Of a DNA stretch of 64,000 nt, positions 34,871 to 43,605 are shown in pieces (the stretch's first letter is position 1; each line of letters starts with the position of its first letter). Under the pieces are notes generated by a model. The model saw only the letters and a program-made list of their open reading frames with translations, was not told the DNA's origin and did not search any database. Both the position numbers and the translations under genes were made by a program. The stretch is taken from assembly GCF_048381675.1 (NCBI RefSeq), contig NZ_JBLWIS010000006.1, positions 1-64,000 of the forward strand. Reading direction: 5' to 3'. This stretch comes from Advenella sp048381675 (GTDB lineage Bacteria > Pseudomonadota > Gammaproteobacteria > Burkholderiales > Burkholderiaceae_B).

Positions 34871-36652
34871 ATGAAATTTTCCTGCAGGCATTTTTACCAG
34901 ATGTTGTTGCTGTTCTGTATGGTGGCTTATTCGGGCGTGCTTTCTGCCAAAACCTGGTATGTAGGCATACTGGCACCACGTGGGGTAGAAGTAGCCCAGC
35001 AGGAATGGCAACCATGGTTGAATTGGCTGTCTGCACAATGGGAAAATGAAACGTTTATTTTGGTGCCTATGAAGCTGGCGGATGCGGAACAGATGATTGC
35101 GGATAACAGAGTCAACTTTGTGCTGGCGCCACAGGCGCAGTTTTTATCCATGAAAACGGGGGCGGAAATGCGTTGGCTGGCTACCTTGAATCGAGTGGAT
35201 GATACGCAGCCAAAGGCTGCCGAGTTGGTCGGTAGTGCATTATGGGTCCGCAAGGACAGTGGTTTGCGTGATATAACCCAGTTGCACGATAAAACCATTG
35301 CTGCGGTACAGGAAAATGCCTTTGGCGGTTTTTTGCTGGCTTATAAATTGCTGCATGATGCGCAATTGCGTGAAAATCGGGATTATGCATTGGTATTCAC
35401 CGATTATCCCATTGACCAGACCTTATTGTTGCTTGACCGGAAGCAGGTGGATGCCGCTATTGCCCCTTTGTGCCTGATGGAGGAAATGCACGCTCAAGGT
35501 ATTCTGGACCGCTCGCACTTTCAACTCTTGCATCCGGTCAATAACCAGAGTGCCTGTGCGGGCAGTACCGAGCTTTTCCCTAACTGGTCATTGGCGGCTT
35601 TGCCAGATGTGCCTGATGCCCTGGCCACCAGGGTAGGTTCGTTGTTATTGCAGAATCGTGCTGGCGCTTCATTGCCGGGATGGTCTCCGGTGGTGGCTTC
35701 AACCCGGGTAGAGGAAATTTTGCACAGTATTCGCCGGCACCCTTTTCAGCAATCGGTCTGGATTGGCATTCAGGACTGGGTGGCTGAGTACAAAACCTGG
35801 GTTGGGTTGGCCTTATTGCTTGTTTTGCTGTCTTTCCTGAATTATGGCTGGGTAAGTTGGCTGGCCTGGCGCAGGCAAAAACAGATAACGCAGGCTTATG
35901 AGCGAATGCGTACCTATGAGCGAATGATGATGCATGCAGACAGGTTGAATATTCTTGGAGAAATGGCGTCAGGCGTCGCGCATGAGGTGAACCAGCCGGT
36001 TTCGGTGATCAGGCATTATGCCGAAGGGACCCGGTATCGCTTGCAAAAGCAGCAAACAAATTCAGAAATGATTCCGGTGCTGGATAAAATCATAGAACAG
36101 GTTGAGCGCATTACACAAATTATTGAGAATTTGCGTAAATGGGTCAAATCCGATCGCAATTATCAGAGTATGCCGGTGAATATTGCCCAGGCTGTAGGCA
36201 AGAGCATTCAGTTTGTGCGTTTGCAAAATGAACGGCACCCTATGGATATACATATCGATATCCCGGCTGACTTGGTATTGGTTACCGTGCCCAGTGTGAT
36301 AGAACAGGTGTTGGTGAATAGCTTGCTGAATTGCTGGCAACAGCAGGCCACACAGGTTGATATTTCCATTCGGCACTTTGACGATGGTTTTTTAGGTATC
36401 GCAATTATGGATAATGCCGGTGGTTTTTCCCAAGAGCAGCTTGACTTTCCCTTTGTTCCTTTCCGGACCAATAAAGAACAGGGGCTTGGATTGGGGCTGG
36501 TGATCTGTGAGCGCTTAATGCGCGTGATAGGGGGGAACCTGTTGCTGGATAATCGCGGTGATGGTGTTGCCGGTGCCATGGTCACCTTGAAATTGCCAAT
36601 TAAAGAGAATGCGACAAACCAGAAGGAGCTGAAGCGTAACGATGAGCGCTAA
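34871..36652 (+). CDS. TtrS-like sensor histidine kinase with periplasmic PhnD-type domain
   Basis: Protein of 593 residues. A signal peptide (about 1-26) precedes a PhnD/SBP-like periplasmic sensor domain (about 28-295), then a membrane segment (about 308-330). HisKA has the phospho-acceptor H371 in GVAHEVNQPVSVIRHY. The ATPase domain has NSLLNCWQQ (N box), IMDNAGGFS and EQGLGLGLVICERL. This architecture is that of TtrS, the tetrathionate sensor. Two periplasmic cysteines, C201 and C229 (SACAGSTELFPNW), could react with or bind the ligand. It overlaps the response-regulator gene by 11 bases and is divergent from the tsdA-like operon. Confidence 0.85.
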   Translation: MKFSCRHFYQMLLLFCMVAYSGVLSAKTWYVGILAPRGVEVAQQEWQPWLNWLSAQWENETFILVPMKLADAEQMIADNRVNFVLAPQAQFLSMKTGAEMRWLATLNRVDDTQPKAAELVGSALWVRKDSGLRDITQLHDKTIAAVQENAFGGFLLAYKLLHDAQLRENRDYALVFTDYPIDQTLLLLDRKQVDAAIAPLCLMEEMHAQGILDRSHFQLLHPVNNQSACAGSTELFPNWSLAALPDVPDALATRVGSLLLQNRAGASLPGWSPVVASTRVEEILHSIRRHPFQQSVWIGIQDWVAEYKTWVGLALLLVLLSFLNYGWVSWLAWRRQKQITQAYERMRTYERMMMHADRLNILGEMASGVAHEVNQPVSVIRHYAEGTRYRLQKQQTNSEMIPVLDKIIEQVERITQIIENLRKWVKSDRNYQSMPVNIAQAVGKSIQFVRLQNERHPMDIHIDIPADLVLVTVPSVIEQVLVNSLLNCWQQQATQVDISIRHFDDGFLGIAIMDNAGGFSQEQLDFPFVPFRTNKEQGLGLGLVICERLMRVIGGNLLLDNRGDGVAGAMVTLKLPIKENATNQKELKRNDER

Positions 36653-37253
36653 TACTGAGACTTTACCTATCCATATAGTCGATGATGATGTTTCGGTAAG
36701 GGAGGCTTTGCTTTTCTTGCTACAAAGCCTTGGCTATGATGCTCGTACCTGGCCTGATGGGCGTTCTTTTCTGGAAGGGGCTGATATTGGCAAGGGAGGT
36801 GTTGTTATCCTTGATATTCGTATGCCGCATTTAAGTGGGGAGGAGCTTTACCAGCATTTGCTTGAGGCCAATAGCACCATGGCGGTGATTGTTCTTACAG
36901 GTCATGCCGATGTGCCCATGGCTGTTAATATGTTGAAAAAAGGGGTCGTGGATTTTCTACAGAAACCGGTTACGCTGGCGCAGATGGATGTTGCCCTTGG
37001 GAACGCGCTGGCGCAGGCTGAACAGAACCGGCGTTCCGGTCATTTGCGAGCGCTTTATGAATCTTTGTCGCCAAGGGAGAAGCAGGTGACGGACTTGGTT
37101 TTGCAAGGAAAAACGAACAAGGTGATTGCCGATGAGCTTTATATTGCCGTGCGTACCGTAGAAGTCCAGCGATCCAGTGCCATGCAGAAAATGCAGGTGG
37201 ATAACCTGCCCGACTTTGTCCGGGCGGTTAACCAGGCCTGCATGAAGAAATAA
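36642..37253 (+). CDS. TtrR/FixJ-like response regulator
   Basis: Protein of 203 residues. The receiver domain (about 9-122) has the acidic pair DDD (14-16), phospho-acceptor D58 in VVILDIRMPH and the conserved lysine in DFLQKPV. A LuxR-type HTH (about 138-200) contains LSPREKQVTDLVLQG and VRTVEVQRSSAMQKM. It is translated from within the end of the kinase gene, so the two form one system. By relation to TtrSR it should activate genes for tetrathionate or thiosulfate use, here most simply the divergent cytochromes. Confidence 0.9.
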   Translation: MSANTETLPIHIVDDDVSVREALLFLLQSLGYDARTWPDGRSFLEGADIGKGGVVILDIRMPHLSGEELYQHLLEANSTMAVIVLTGHADVPMAVNMLKKGVVDFLQKPVTLAQMDVALGNALAQAEQNRRSGHLRALYESLSPREKQVTDLVLQGKTNKVIADELYIAVRTVEVQRSSAMQKMQVDNLPDFVRAVNQACMKK

Positions 37254-37261
37254 AAACGGCC

Positions 37262-39295
37262 TTAATACTTGATATTCAACATTGCCCAGGCAGTACGGCC
37301 GGGTTCGTTGATACGGGTGTTGGCTGCATAGCCAAATGAGCCGACACCCGCCAGGTTCAGGTGCTCGCTGTAGGTTTTATCAAACAGGTTGTCGATACCT
37401 ACAGTCAGCTTGATCTTATCGTTAAAGGCATAGCCGGCATTCAGGGCCAGTGTGCCAAAACCTGCGCTGGGGCCAAAGTCTTTGCTGGCAACATTACCCT
37501 GATTGGTGGCGTAGCGTTTTTGTGGGGCAACCAGGCGCCATAGCGCACCGGCAGACCATGAGCCATCATCATACTGCAGGCTGATCCGTGCCTCGAGGGG
37601 GGGCATTTGTGCCATGGGGCGACCGTCATCACTGTTTTTGCCCCAGGCATAGGCTAAAGTGCTACTGATCTTGAGGGAATCAGACATATCGTAGGATGCG
37701 CCCATTTCCGCACCCATGATACGGGCATTGACATTACGGACCTGCTTCACGCCGCTACCGGCAGAGGCATAGTCGAACAGGATGAAGTCGTTAATGTAGC
37801 CGAAATAGCCCGAAAACCAGGCTTGTAAGCGGTCGCCCGTGTATTGGGCGCCAAAATCAAGCTGGGTTGTTTTTTCGGGCTTGATTCCCTGAAAGGCGTT
37901 AACCGAGCCTTTGGGGCCGGCACCGGGAGAGACCAGTTCCCAGAAATCGGGGAAGCGCTCAGTGTGTCCTATGCCCACATAGACCGTGGATGAAATGCCG
38001 TCCAGGTCATGTTCGTAGCGCAGGAAACCGCTGGTCAGCGTGTCATCACGCTTGTAGTCTGTGGTCAGTGAGGCCTGTCTTTGGTCTTTGGCTGTGGCAT
38101 GGTCAAAACGCAGGCCACCAATCAGCCTGCCTGATTCTGATGTGTGCCAGGTCAGCTCTCCGAACAGTCCGACATTGCTGAATTTGGCATTGTCATTCCA
38201 GGGCATGTCGGTAGCGGGAATCCATTGCATGCCTTGGCGGGCAAACTTGCGCAATTCATGTTTGCTTTCCTGGAAATCCAGGCCGGTAACCAGGCTTAGC
38301 TTGTCATTGAAACGGAAAGTGCCCGCTGCCCGACCACCCCAGGTGGTGCGCCTTGGATTGGATTCCATTTTCATGGTGTAGGGTCTCAGGCGAAAGTTGT
38401 CCATCACGTGATCGGCCTGGTTATAGTAAAGCTGGGCTTCAAACTCATCAAGTACGGAACCGATGTTTGTCTTTTTGAAGCGCAGGCCATAACTTTTACG
38501 TTTGAATTTTGTGCCATCCATGCCGCGGGTTGCATAGGCGGTTTTTGCATCGCCAGTGCCAGCGGTCAACTCCAACAGTGTGTTTGCATCAGGCGTGAGG
38601 CCCAGGGTGAGATCGGTATTCCATTTATCCCAGCGTGAATGCACTTTATTTCCATCACCGTCTTTATAATCCTGGGAGTGTGAATGATTGGCAGTCACGC
38701 GGGCATAGAATTTGTCATTGCCCGCCTCCAGGTCTGCTGTCTGGTCATTGCGTCCCCATGAGCCTCCGACCAGGGTTCCCTGGAAGTTGATGTTTTTACC
38801 CTCTTCAAAGGTGGGTGGGGTTCGGTCAAAGCGCACGGTTCCCGCTGAGGCGCCTGGCCCCCAAATAACGGTTTGTGGGCCTTTGGTGACCGTCAGTACA
38901 TCAAAGTTTTCGGGGGAGATATAAGAGGCGGGATTATCCATGCGGCCGCCGCAGGCGCCAGGCATTGATGAACCATTAGTCAGTATGTTAATGCGTGAGC
39001 CGAACATGCCGCGTAAAACCGGGTCACCATTGGAACCCCCGTTACGTAAAGCTGAAAAACCAGGGATGGTTTTCAGGTAATCGGTGGCGTCACTGGCGGG
39101 AAGGGGCTGGCGTGGCAGTTTTGGGTCTGTGGTATAAGTAAGCGGGGAGTCAGGGTTGACTTGGGTAACCAGGATTGTTTCAAGCTGGGTAACGTCGGCT
39201 GTTTTTTGTGCCATGACGGGTTCGGCCAGGGCTACTAGCAAGGTGGATGAAAGCAGGGTATAGGAAAATGCGGGAAAACGGTTATAGGATTTCAT
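37262..39295 (-). CDS. oprC: TonB-dependent copper receptor, OprC/NosA family
   Basis: Outer-membrane receptor of 677 residues with a signal peptide ending VMAQ (about residue 30). The plug carries RNGGSNGDPVLRGMFGSRIN and KGPQTVIWGPGASAGTVRFDR, family-specific blocks. The OprC copper site CxxxM-HxM is present: C115 and M119 in GACGGRMD, H296 and M298 in DHVMDNF. The barrel ends AWAMLNIKY. The start at 39295 (MKSYNRFPAF) gives a proper signal peptide; the longer frame does not. It lies downstream of a DUF2946 gene and convergent with the TtrR-like gene. Confidence 0.93.
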   Translation of the reverse strand: MKSYNRFPAFSYTLLSSTLLVALAEPVMAQKTADVTQLETILVTQVNPDSPLTYTTDPKLPRQPLPASDATDYLKTIPGFSALRNGGSNGDPVLRGMFGSRINILTNGSSMPGACGGRMDNPASYISPENFDVLTVTKGPQTVIWGPGASAGTVRFDRTPPTFEEGKNINFQGTLVGGSWGRNDQTADLEAGNDKFYARVTANHSHSQDYKDGDGNKVHSRWDKWNTDLTLGLTPDANTLLELTAGTGDAKTAYATRGMDGTKFKRKSYGLRFKKTNIGSVLDEFEAQLYYNQADHVMDNFRLRPYTMKMESNPRRTTWGGRAAGTFRFNDKLSLVTGLDFQESKHELRKFARQGMQWIPATDMPWNDNAKFSNVGLFGELTWHTSESGRLIGGLRFDHATAKDQRQASLTTDYKRDDTLTSGFLRYEHDLDGISSTVYVGIGHTERFPDFWELVSPGAGPKGSVNAFQGIKPEKTTQLDFGAQYTGDRLQAWFSGYFGYINDFILFDYASAGSGVKQVRNVNARIMGAEMGASYDMSDSLKISSTLAYAWGKNSDDGRPMAQMPPLEARISLQYDDGSWSAGALWRLVAPQKRYATNQGNVASKDFGPSAGFGTLALNAGYAFNDKIKLTVGIDNLFDKTYSEHLNLAGVGSFGYAANTRINEPGRTAWAMLNIKY

Positions 39296-39448
39296 GTTTC
39301 TGTATTTGTTGAAAATTGGATAGACACCGTTCCAGCATTGCCTGATAAAAAAAAGAAAACACACGGCACATGATGCTTGCACAAAAAACAGGCAAGGTCA
39401 GTACGGGTTTATATCAGGCAAGGGAATGCAGGAAAACGGTGAGATTAA

Positions 39449-39871
39449 TCAGGCAAGTACAGAAGGAGGGGCGCGCGGACCTAAAGGAGAGCCGCGGATA
39501 TTGAAAACCGGATAGTGGGTGTTGTTGAATGCAAATAGCCTGACCATGGCTGGTCTGGCGATAAGCGGATCAGGTAGTGGGGGTGGGTCAATGAAAAATT
39601 GCTGGGCGAGTATCCCATACGGGCATTCGTTGGCAATGGTGGTTTCACTGTCTGGCGTAGCGGTGTCGCCAATGGGAACCTGAATGGTATAAAAACCGTG
39701 TTCGGGGTTACAGATGGTCAGGGTCATGAACCCCGATGCCGTTGCATTGGATGCCGGCATATAACCAATCGGAATGAGGCTGCGCAATACCAGGGCCAGC
39801 AAGAGGAAACAGGCGGCAATGCGCGTTTTCCAGTGTGATGGCGGGTGAGGTGTTTTCAAGGTGCTGAGCAT
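39449..39871 (-). CDS. DUF2946 family protein, copper-linked
   Basis: Protein of 140 residues. One N-terminal membrane or signal segment (about 17-32) leads into RSLIPIGYMPA, the DUF2946 hallmark. Cysteines follow in TICNPEHGF and NECPYGILA, with a Pro-rich tail. Genes of this family usually sit beside oprC-like copper receptors, as here (153-base gap, same strand). A role in periplasmic copper handling is inferred from that context; no biochemical function is known to me. Confidence 0.75.
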   Translation of the reverse strand: MLSTLKTPHPPSHWKTRIAACFLLLALVLRSLIPIGYMPASNATASGFMTLTICNPEHGFYTIQVPIGDTATPDSETTIANECPYGILAQQFFIDPPPLPDPLIARPAMVRLFAFNNTHYPVFNIRGSPLGPRAPPSVLA

Positions 39872-40040
39872 TATTGGATTCTAATAATGCTTGCAATTGG
39901 CGTCAATTAATGAAAATTGTATTGATAACAGTAATGATGCATATCAAATCTAATGTTGTGATTTGTCATCACAGTTTAATTTTTATCATTGTAAATGCGA
40001 ATAGGCCAGGCAATGCCGCAGATTACCTGGCCGATAAAAA

Positions 40041-40424
40041 TTACATAATGGTGGCTTCGGGCTCGGCGCCGATAATTTCCTTGATGGTGTTGTTTTCACC
40101 CATGATGGCTACTTTAGGTTGATGGTTTGCGGCTTCGTTGGCATCAACATACACATAAGACATGATAATGACGATATCGCCTTTCTGAACCAGGCGGGCT
40201 GCCGCACCATTAAGGCAGATTACGCCACTGCCACGTTGGCCCGGGATAATATAGGTCTCAAGGCGGGCACCATTATTGTTGTTGACAATATGCACCTTTT
40301 CATTGGCAAGCATGCCAACGGCATCAAGGATATCCTGGTCGATGGTTATGGAGCCGACGTAGTCTAAATTCGCCTCGGTCACTTGAGCGCGGTGAATTTT
40401 GCTATTCATCATCATTCGAAACAT
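40041..40424 (-). CDS. panD: Aspartate 1-decarboxylase PanD
   Basis: Makes beta-alanine for pantothenate and CoA. The product is 127 residues. The proenzyme self-cleaves between G24 and S25 in DYVGSITID to form the pyruvoyl cofactor. K9 (NSKIHRAQVT), R54-region and Y58 are as in the family. The start at 40424 (MFRMMMNSK) aligns with E. coli PanD and has AAGGT upstream. It is monocistronic here; panB and panC are not in the window. The C-terminus ends GAEPEATIM. Confidence 0.95.
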   Translation of the reverse strand: MFRMMMNSKIHRAQVTEANLDYVGSITIDQDILDAVGMLANEKVHIVNNNNGARLETYIIPGQRGSGVICLNGAAARLVQKGDIVIIMSYVYVDANEAANHQPKVAIMGENNTIKEIIGAEPEATIM

Positions 40425-40741
40425 TTGTTTGTTACCTTTTTACAAAACACAAAACTTGCGGTATTCATTAAAAAAATATAGATGCATGGGCCCCTTGGCA
40501 TGATATTTCGGGTAACAATGAGGGGCGAGGGGTGCAAATATAAATGGGACAGTGCTAATTATATGATTTGCTGAGCAATTTTTTTGCCTGTCAGGCATAA
40601 CGGGTTGAAAATATTCAGGCAGCCCGCTGGCTAAGAAAAAACCGGACCGATGGGGTTACCATCGGTCCGGTTTTTCATGAGTTGCAGATTACCTAAAGGC
40701 GGTGGTCATGCCCAAGAGGGCCAGACCTGCCACTTGCCATC
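40425..40741. other. Gap between panD and the TerC-family gene
   Basis: About 317 bases with no gene seen. It should hold the panD promoter in its left part. Its right part contains the strong terminator hairpin at 40637-40675, after which about 65 bases lead to the TerC-family stop codon. Confidence 0.5.
40637..40675. terminator. Strong bidirectional terminator after the TerC-family gene
   Basis: Seventeen-base perfect arms, aaaaaccggaccgatgg (40637-40653) and its complement (40659-40675), enclose a five-base loop. A-runs and T-runs at the ends suit both strands. On the minus strand it ends the TerC-family transcript. Confidence 0.8.
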
Positions 40742-41455
40742 TTAAGCCTGGGCTTCAGCTTTGGCTTTAAGTTTACGGCTGGCGAAGAATTTGCCCAGCA
40801 GCACAATGGTAAGGGCACCAATAACTTCAGCGGCCAGTTTCAGCGTGCCTGAAGGCTCGCCAATTTTTTCCACGATGAAAATATCGGTTAACAGCATACC
40901 GCCAGCAATCCAGCCCAACAAAGCGGCACCTAAAGTAATCACGACAGGGAATTTGTCGATCAGTTTCAAGACGATTGTGCTACCCCAGATAATGATAGGG
41001 ACGCTTACGATAAGGCCAAAGACCACCAGGCCAATCTGGTGATCGGGGTTGGCGGTTTGGGCCGCGCCGGCAATCGCAATCACGTTGTCCAGGCTCATGA
41101 CGAAGTCAGCCACGATAATGGTTTTGACTGCCGCCATAATTGACGTACTGCCTTCAATATTGCCATGGGCATCATCTTCGGGAATCAGTAACTTAACGCC
41201 CACCCACACCAACATTAAGGCCCCGACAATTTTCAGGAAAGGAATCGTTAATAAGGTGAGTGCAAAAGCAATCAGGACGACACGCAGGCCAATGGCACCG
41301 GCGGTACCCCATAAGATGCCTTGCATACGCTGTTTTTTGGGTAGGTTGCGGCAAGCCAGGGCGATAACCACGGCGTTGTCACCACCAAGCAAAATGTCAA
41401 TCAGAATAATCTGGAAGATTGCCGCCCAGCTTAGTGTTTGTAAAAATTCAAGCAT
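40742..41455 (-). CDS. TerC/YjbE family membrane protein, likely manganese-linked
   Basis: Integral membrane protein of 237 residues with seven or so hydrophobic segments. The conserved acidic motifs LLGGDNAVVIALA (about 22-34) and VMSLDNVIAIAGA (about 118-130) are the metal-site signatures of TerC proteins. Related proteins (Alx, MeeF/YceF, YkoY) export Mn2+ or load exoenzymes with it. The gene lies behind a yybP-ykoY Mn2+ riboswitch, a strong functional hint. Tellurite resistance is the historic family name and is less likely as the role. Confidence 0.88.
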   Translation of the reverse strand: MLEFLQTLSWAAIFQIILIDILLGGDNAVVIALACRNLPKKQRMQGILWGTAGAIGLRVVLIAFALTLLTIPFLKIVGALMLVWVGVKLLIPEDDAHGNIEGSTSIMAAVKTIIVADFVMSLDNVIAIAGAAQTANPDHQIGLVVFGLIVSVPIIIWGSTIVLKLIDKFPVVITLGAALLGWIAGGMLLTDIFIVEKIGEPSGTLKLAAEVIGALTIVLLGKFFASRKLKAKAEAQA

Positions 41456-41552
41456 CAGTTACCCTTTGAAATAACAAAAATTGGAAAGAGAAACGGATCT
41501 GGCTTGAGTCTGTCCATGCGTATTCCATATAGATGAGGGGAATGGTACGCAT

Positions 41553-41590
41553 AAAAAAACAAAAAGGCCTGATCCATCAGGACACAGGCC
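41553..41590 (-). terminator. Riboswitch-controlled terminator before the TerC-family gene
   Basis: On the minus strand, arms GGCCTG and CAGGCC (41585-41590 and 41566-41571) are followed by TTTTTGTTTTTTT (41553-41565). It comes right after the yybP-ykoY aptamer and about 100 bases before the start codon, so it is the likely expression platform. Confidence 0.75.
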
Positions 41591-41604
41591 GTCTTTTAGA
41601 GAGA

Positions 41605-41733
41605 AGACGCACCTTGCCCGTAATGGCAAGGTCTTGCTTGCAACAGTTGGACTGTTACCCGGGCACCGGACGTTTGCGTAACAGGCAAACCATCGAAATG
41701 ACGATGCGGCGGAAGAAAGCTACTCCCCTTGAT
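41605..41733 (-). ncRNA. yybP-ykoY (Mn2+) riboswitch
   Basis: Read on the minus strand, the aptamer begins CAAGGGGAGTAGC, the diagnostic 5' motif. It continues through CATCGTCATTTCG and a GTTTGCCTGTTACGC arm, and closes with GCAAGACCTTGCCATTACGGGCAAGG, the conserved second loop region. The consensus match was judged by eye. Mn2+ binding should favour read-through into the TerC-family gene. Confidence 0.88.
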
Positions 41734-41972
41734 TGGCGTAATTATATGGGATGTTTGAGGGAAGTCAAGAAATAATTGAATTGATTATGGTAAACCCCAG
41801 TGTTGATGAAATGGGCTTGCCTAACGATATCTAAATTCAATGTTACGATGTTGGTCATTTACGCCAGGCCAAACAGTGCCTGCCTTGATGGTTGAGCGGT
41901 ACAGTTATCAGGTACGGCAGGCAGGTGGGATGGCTGGCTATTGGTACTTTTTTTTTGTAATAGGGGATTTGA
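41734..41972. other. Gap upstream of the Mn2+ riboswitch and the methyltransferase gene
   Basis: About 240 bases. The left edge carries the riboswitch promoter on the minus strand. The remainder should hold the promoter of the plus-strand methyltransferase at 41973; no clear box or repeat was seen there. Confidence 0.4.
41741..41768 (-). promoter_or_regulatory. Sigma-70 promoter of the Mn2+ riboswitch transcript
   Basis: On the minus strand a -35 box TTGACT (41763-41768) and a perfect -10 box TATAAT (41741-41746) are separated by 16 bases. The start point near 41735 coincides with the 5' end of the aptamer. Confidence 0.75.
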
Positions 41973-42572
41973 ATGTGGAATGAACGGTTTGCAGGAGAAG
42001 AGTATGTTTATGGTACTGAACCCAATGATTTCCTGAAAGAAAACAAAGCCTTGTTTGATACGCCGGAAACGCCGCAAAAGATTTTGTGTGTTGGCGAGGG
42101 GGAAGGGCGTAATGCGGTGTTTTTGGCGCAAATGGGTAATCAGGTCTGGGCGCTGGATTATGCGCAATCGGGTCTTGAGAAAACCCGTAAATTGGCTGCT
42201 CTCAGGCAGACAGAAGTACATACCATCCATGCCGATCTTACGATGCATGAGTTACCTGAAGCAGAATATGATGCCGTGATCATGATTTTTTGCCATCTGC
42301 CTTCGGTAAACCGGCCTTTTTTGTATCAACAAATCCGTAAAACCCTTAAACCCGATGGAGTGTTATTGGCCGAGCTTTATACGCCCGATCAGCTTGAGTA
42401 TCGCACCGGTGGTCCGGCCAATCCGGATATGCTGGTCACCGCAGAGGAGCTGGCGCAGGCTTTTGCATCCTATTCCATTCTGGAAAGCAGGGAGTGTGTG
42501 CGGGAAATTCATGAGGGCCAGCTTCATACAGGCAAGGGTGCTGTCGCTCAGTTTATTGCTCGCAAAGCCTGA
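41973..42572 (+). CDS. Class I SAM-dependent methyltransferase (TehB-like)
   Basis: Protein of 199 residues. Motif I is ILCVGEGEGRNAVFLA (about 37-52), binding S-adenosylmethionine; then ALDYAQSGLEKTRKLA and HADLTMHELPEAEYDAVIMIFCH follow. The N-terminal WNERFAGEEYVYGTEPNDFL is typical of a large uncharacterised group near TehB and thiopurine methyltransferases. The GEGEGRN form of the motif is characteristic. Substrate is unknown. It is monocistronic, divergent from the TerC-family gene. Confidence 0.85.
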   Translation: MWNERFAGEEYVYGTEPNDFLKENKALFDTPETPQKILCVGEGEGRNAVFLAQMGNQVWALDYAQSGLEKTRKLAALRQTEVHTIHADLTMHELPEAEYDAVIMIFCHLPSVNRPFLYQQIRKTLKPDGVLLAELYTPDQLEYRTGGPANPDMLVTAEELAQAFASYSILESRECVREIHEGQLHTGKGAVAQFIARKA

Positions 42573-42594
42573 GACCCCGGGCGTCGCGCAAAGG

Positions 42595-42618
42595 AAGCCT
42601 TGCCCACGGGCAAGGCTT
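42595..42618. terminator. Hairpin after the methyltransferase gene
   Basis: Eleven-base arms aagccttgccc and gggcaaggctt lie 22 bases after the stop codon. Only two bases separate the perfect arms, so the closing pair must open. There is no T-run. The core matches the palindrome at 19098-19121. Confidence 0.4.
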
Positions 42619-42774
42619 GTCAGTAATGTCTTACGCAAAAAAATGCCAATCCATCTAATGGCCTGATCATCTAGTTAACCGGTCATATGTATATTGACAG
42701 GCGCCTGCTTCTTGAAGAGTAAAATAAGACCGTGTTTAATACGGGCGTGGCCTGGTGAGTATCCGGAGAAAATG

Positions 42775-43605
42775 ATGAGTCAGCTGAAAATCGATATAGC
42801 AACCTTACTGGACAAGATTCGTGCCAGCACGCCATTGGTTCATCATATAACTAATTATGTCACGGTCAATGACTGCGCCAATATGACCCTTGCGATCGGC
42901 GCTTCGCCCGTCATGGCGGACAGCATCCGTGAAGTAAAGGACATGGTTTCTATTGCTTCAGCACTGGTTATTAATATCGGAACCCTGAATGAAACAACCG
43001 TCACTTCAATGTTGGCAGCTGGCAAACAGGCCAATGAGCAGGGCATTCCGGTGGTATTGGACCCTGTCGGGGCGGGTGCCACGCCTTATCGAACTGAAGC
43101 GGTCCGTTTGTTGCTGGCGCAGTTAAGATGCTCGGTCATCCGGGGAAATTTGTCAGAAATGAAAGTGTTGGCCGGACTGGATGAGCAGACCCGGGGGGTT
43201 GACGCTGCCACGTTTTTTGATGGGGACAGGGAGGCAATGCAGGTGTTTGCAAAGAAGGTGGCCCAAAAATTGAATGCGACCATTGCGATTACCGGTGCTA
43301 TTGATGTTGTTTCAGATGGAACGCAGGTGTGTTTTATTGAAAACGGTCGCCCTGAGATGTCCCGTGTCACGGGAACGGGCTGTATGTGCAGTTCCCTGGT
43401 GGGGGCATTTTTATCGGTGACAGATTCTCCGTTTTTGGCAGCGGTTGCCGCGGTGTCGTGCATGGGGATTGCCGGAGAAATTGCCCATGAAAACCTGCAA
43501 AAGCAGGAAGGCAATGCCAGCTATCGCAACCGGATCATTGATGCAGTTTTTAATTTGACGCTTGATCAGTTTGGGAAGCGTGCAAGGATAATGGCATTTA
43601 TTTAG
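42775..43605 (+). CDS. thiM: Hydroxyethylthiazole kinase ThiM
   Basis: Phosphorylates 4-methyl-5-(2-hydroxyethyl)thiazole for thiamin salvage. The product is 276 residues. Motifs are PLVHHITNYVTVNDCANMTLAIGASPVM (substrate side), IPVVLDPVGAGATPYR, IRGNLSEMKVLAG and VTGTGCMCSSLVGAF, the last carrying the catalytic cysteine. ATG at 42775 has GGAG six bases upstream, better than the adjacent ATG at 42772. No TPP riboswitch is seen before it. With thiZXY-tenA it allows both halves of thiamin to be recycled. Confidence 0.94.
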   Translation: MSQLKIDIATLLDKIRASTPLVHHITNYVTVNDCANMTLAIGASPVMADSIREVKDMVSIASALVINIGTLNETTVTSMLAAGKQANEQGIPVVLDPVGAGATPYRTEAVRLLLAQLRCSVIRGNLSEMKVLAGLDEQTRGVDAATFFDGDREAMQVFAKKVAQKLNATIAITGAIDVVSDGTQVCFIENGRPEMSRVTGTGCMCSSLVGAFLSVTDSPFLAAVAAVSCMGIAGEIAHENLQKQEGNASYRNRIIDAVFNLTLDQFGKRARIMAFI

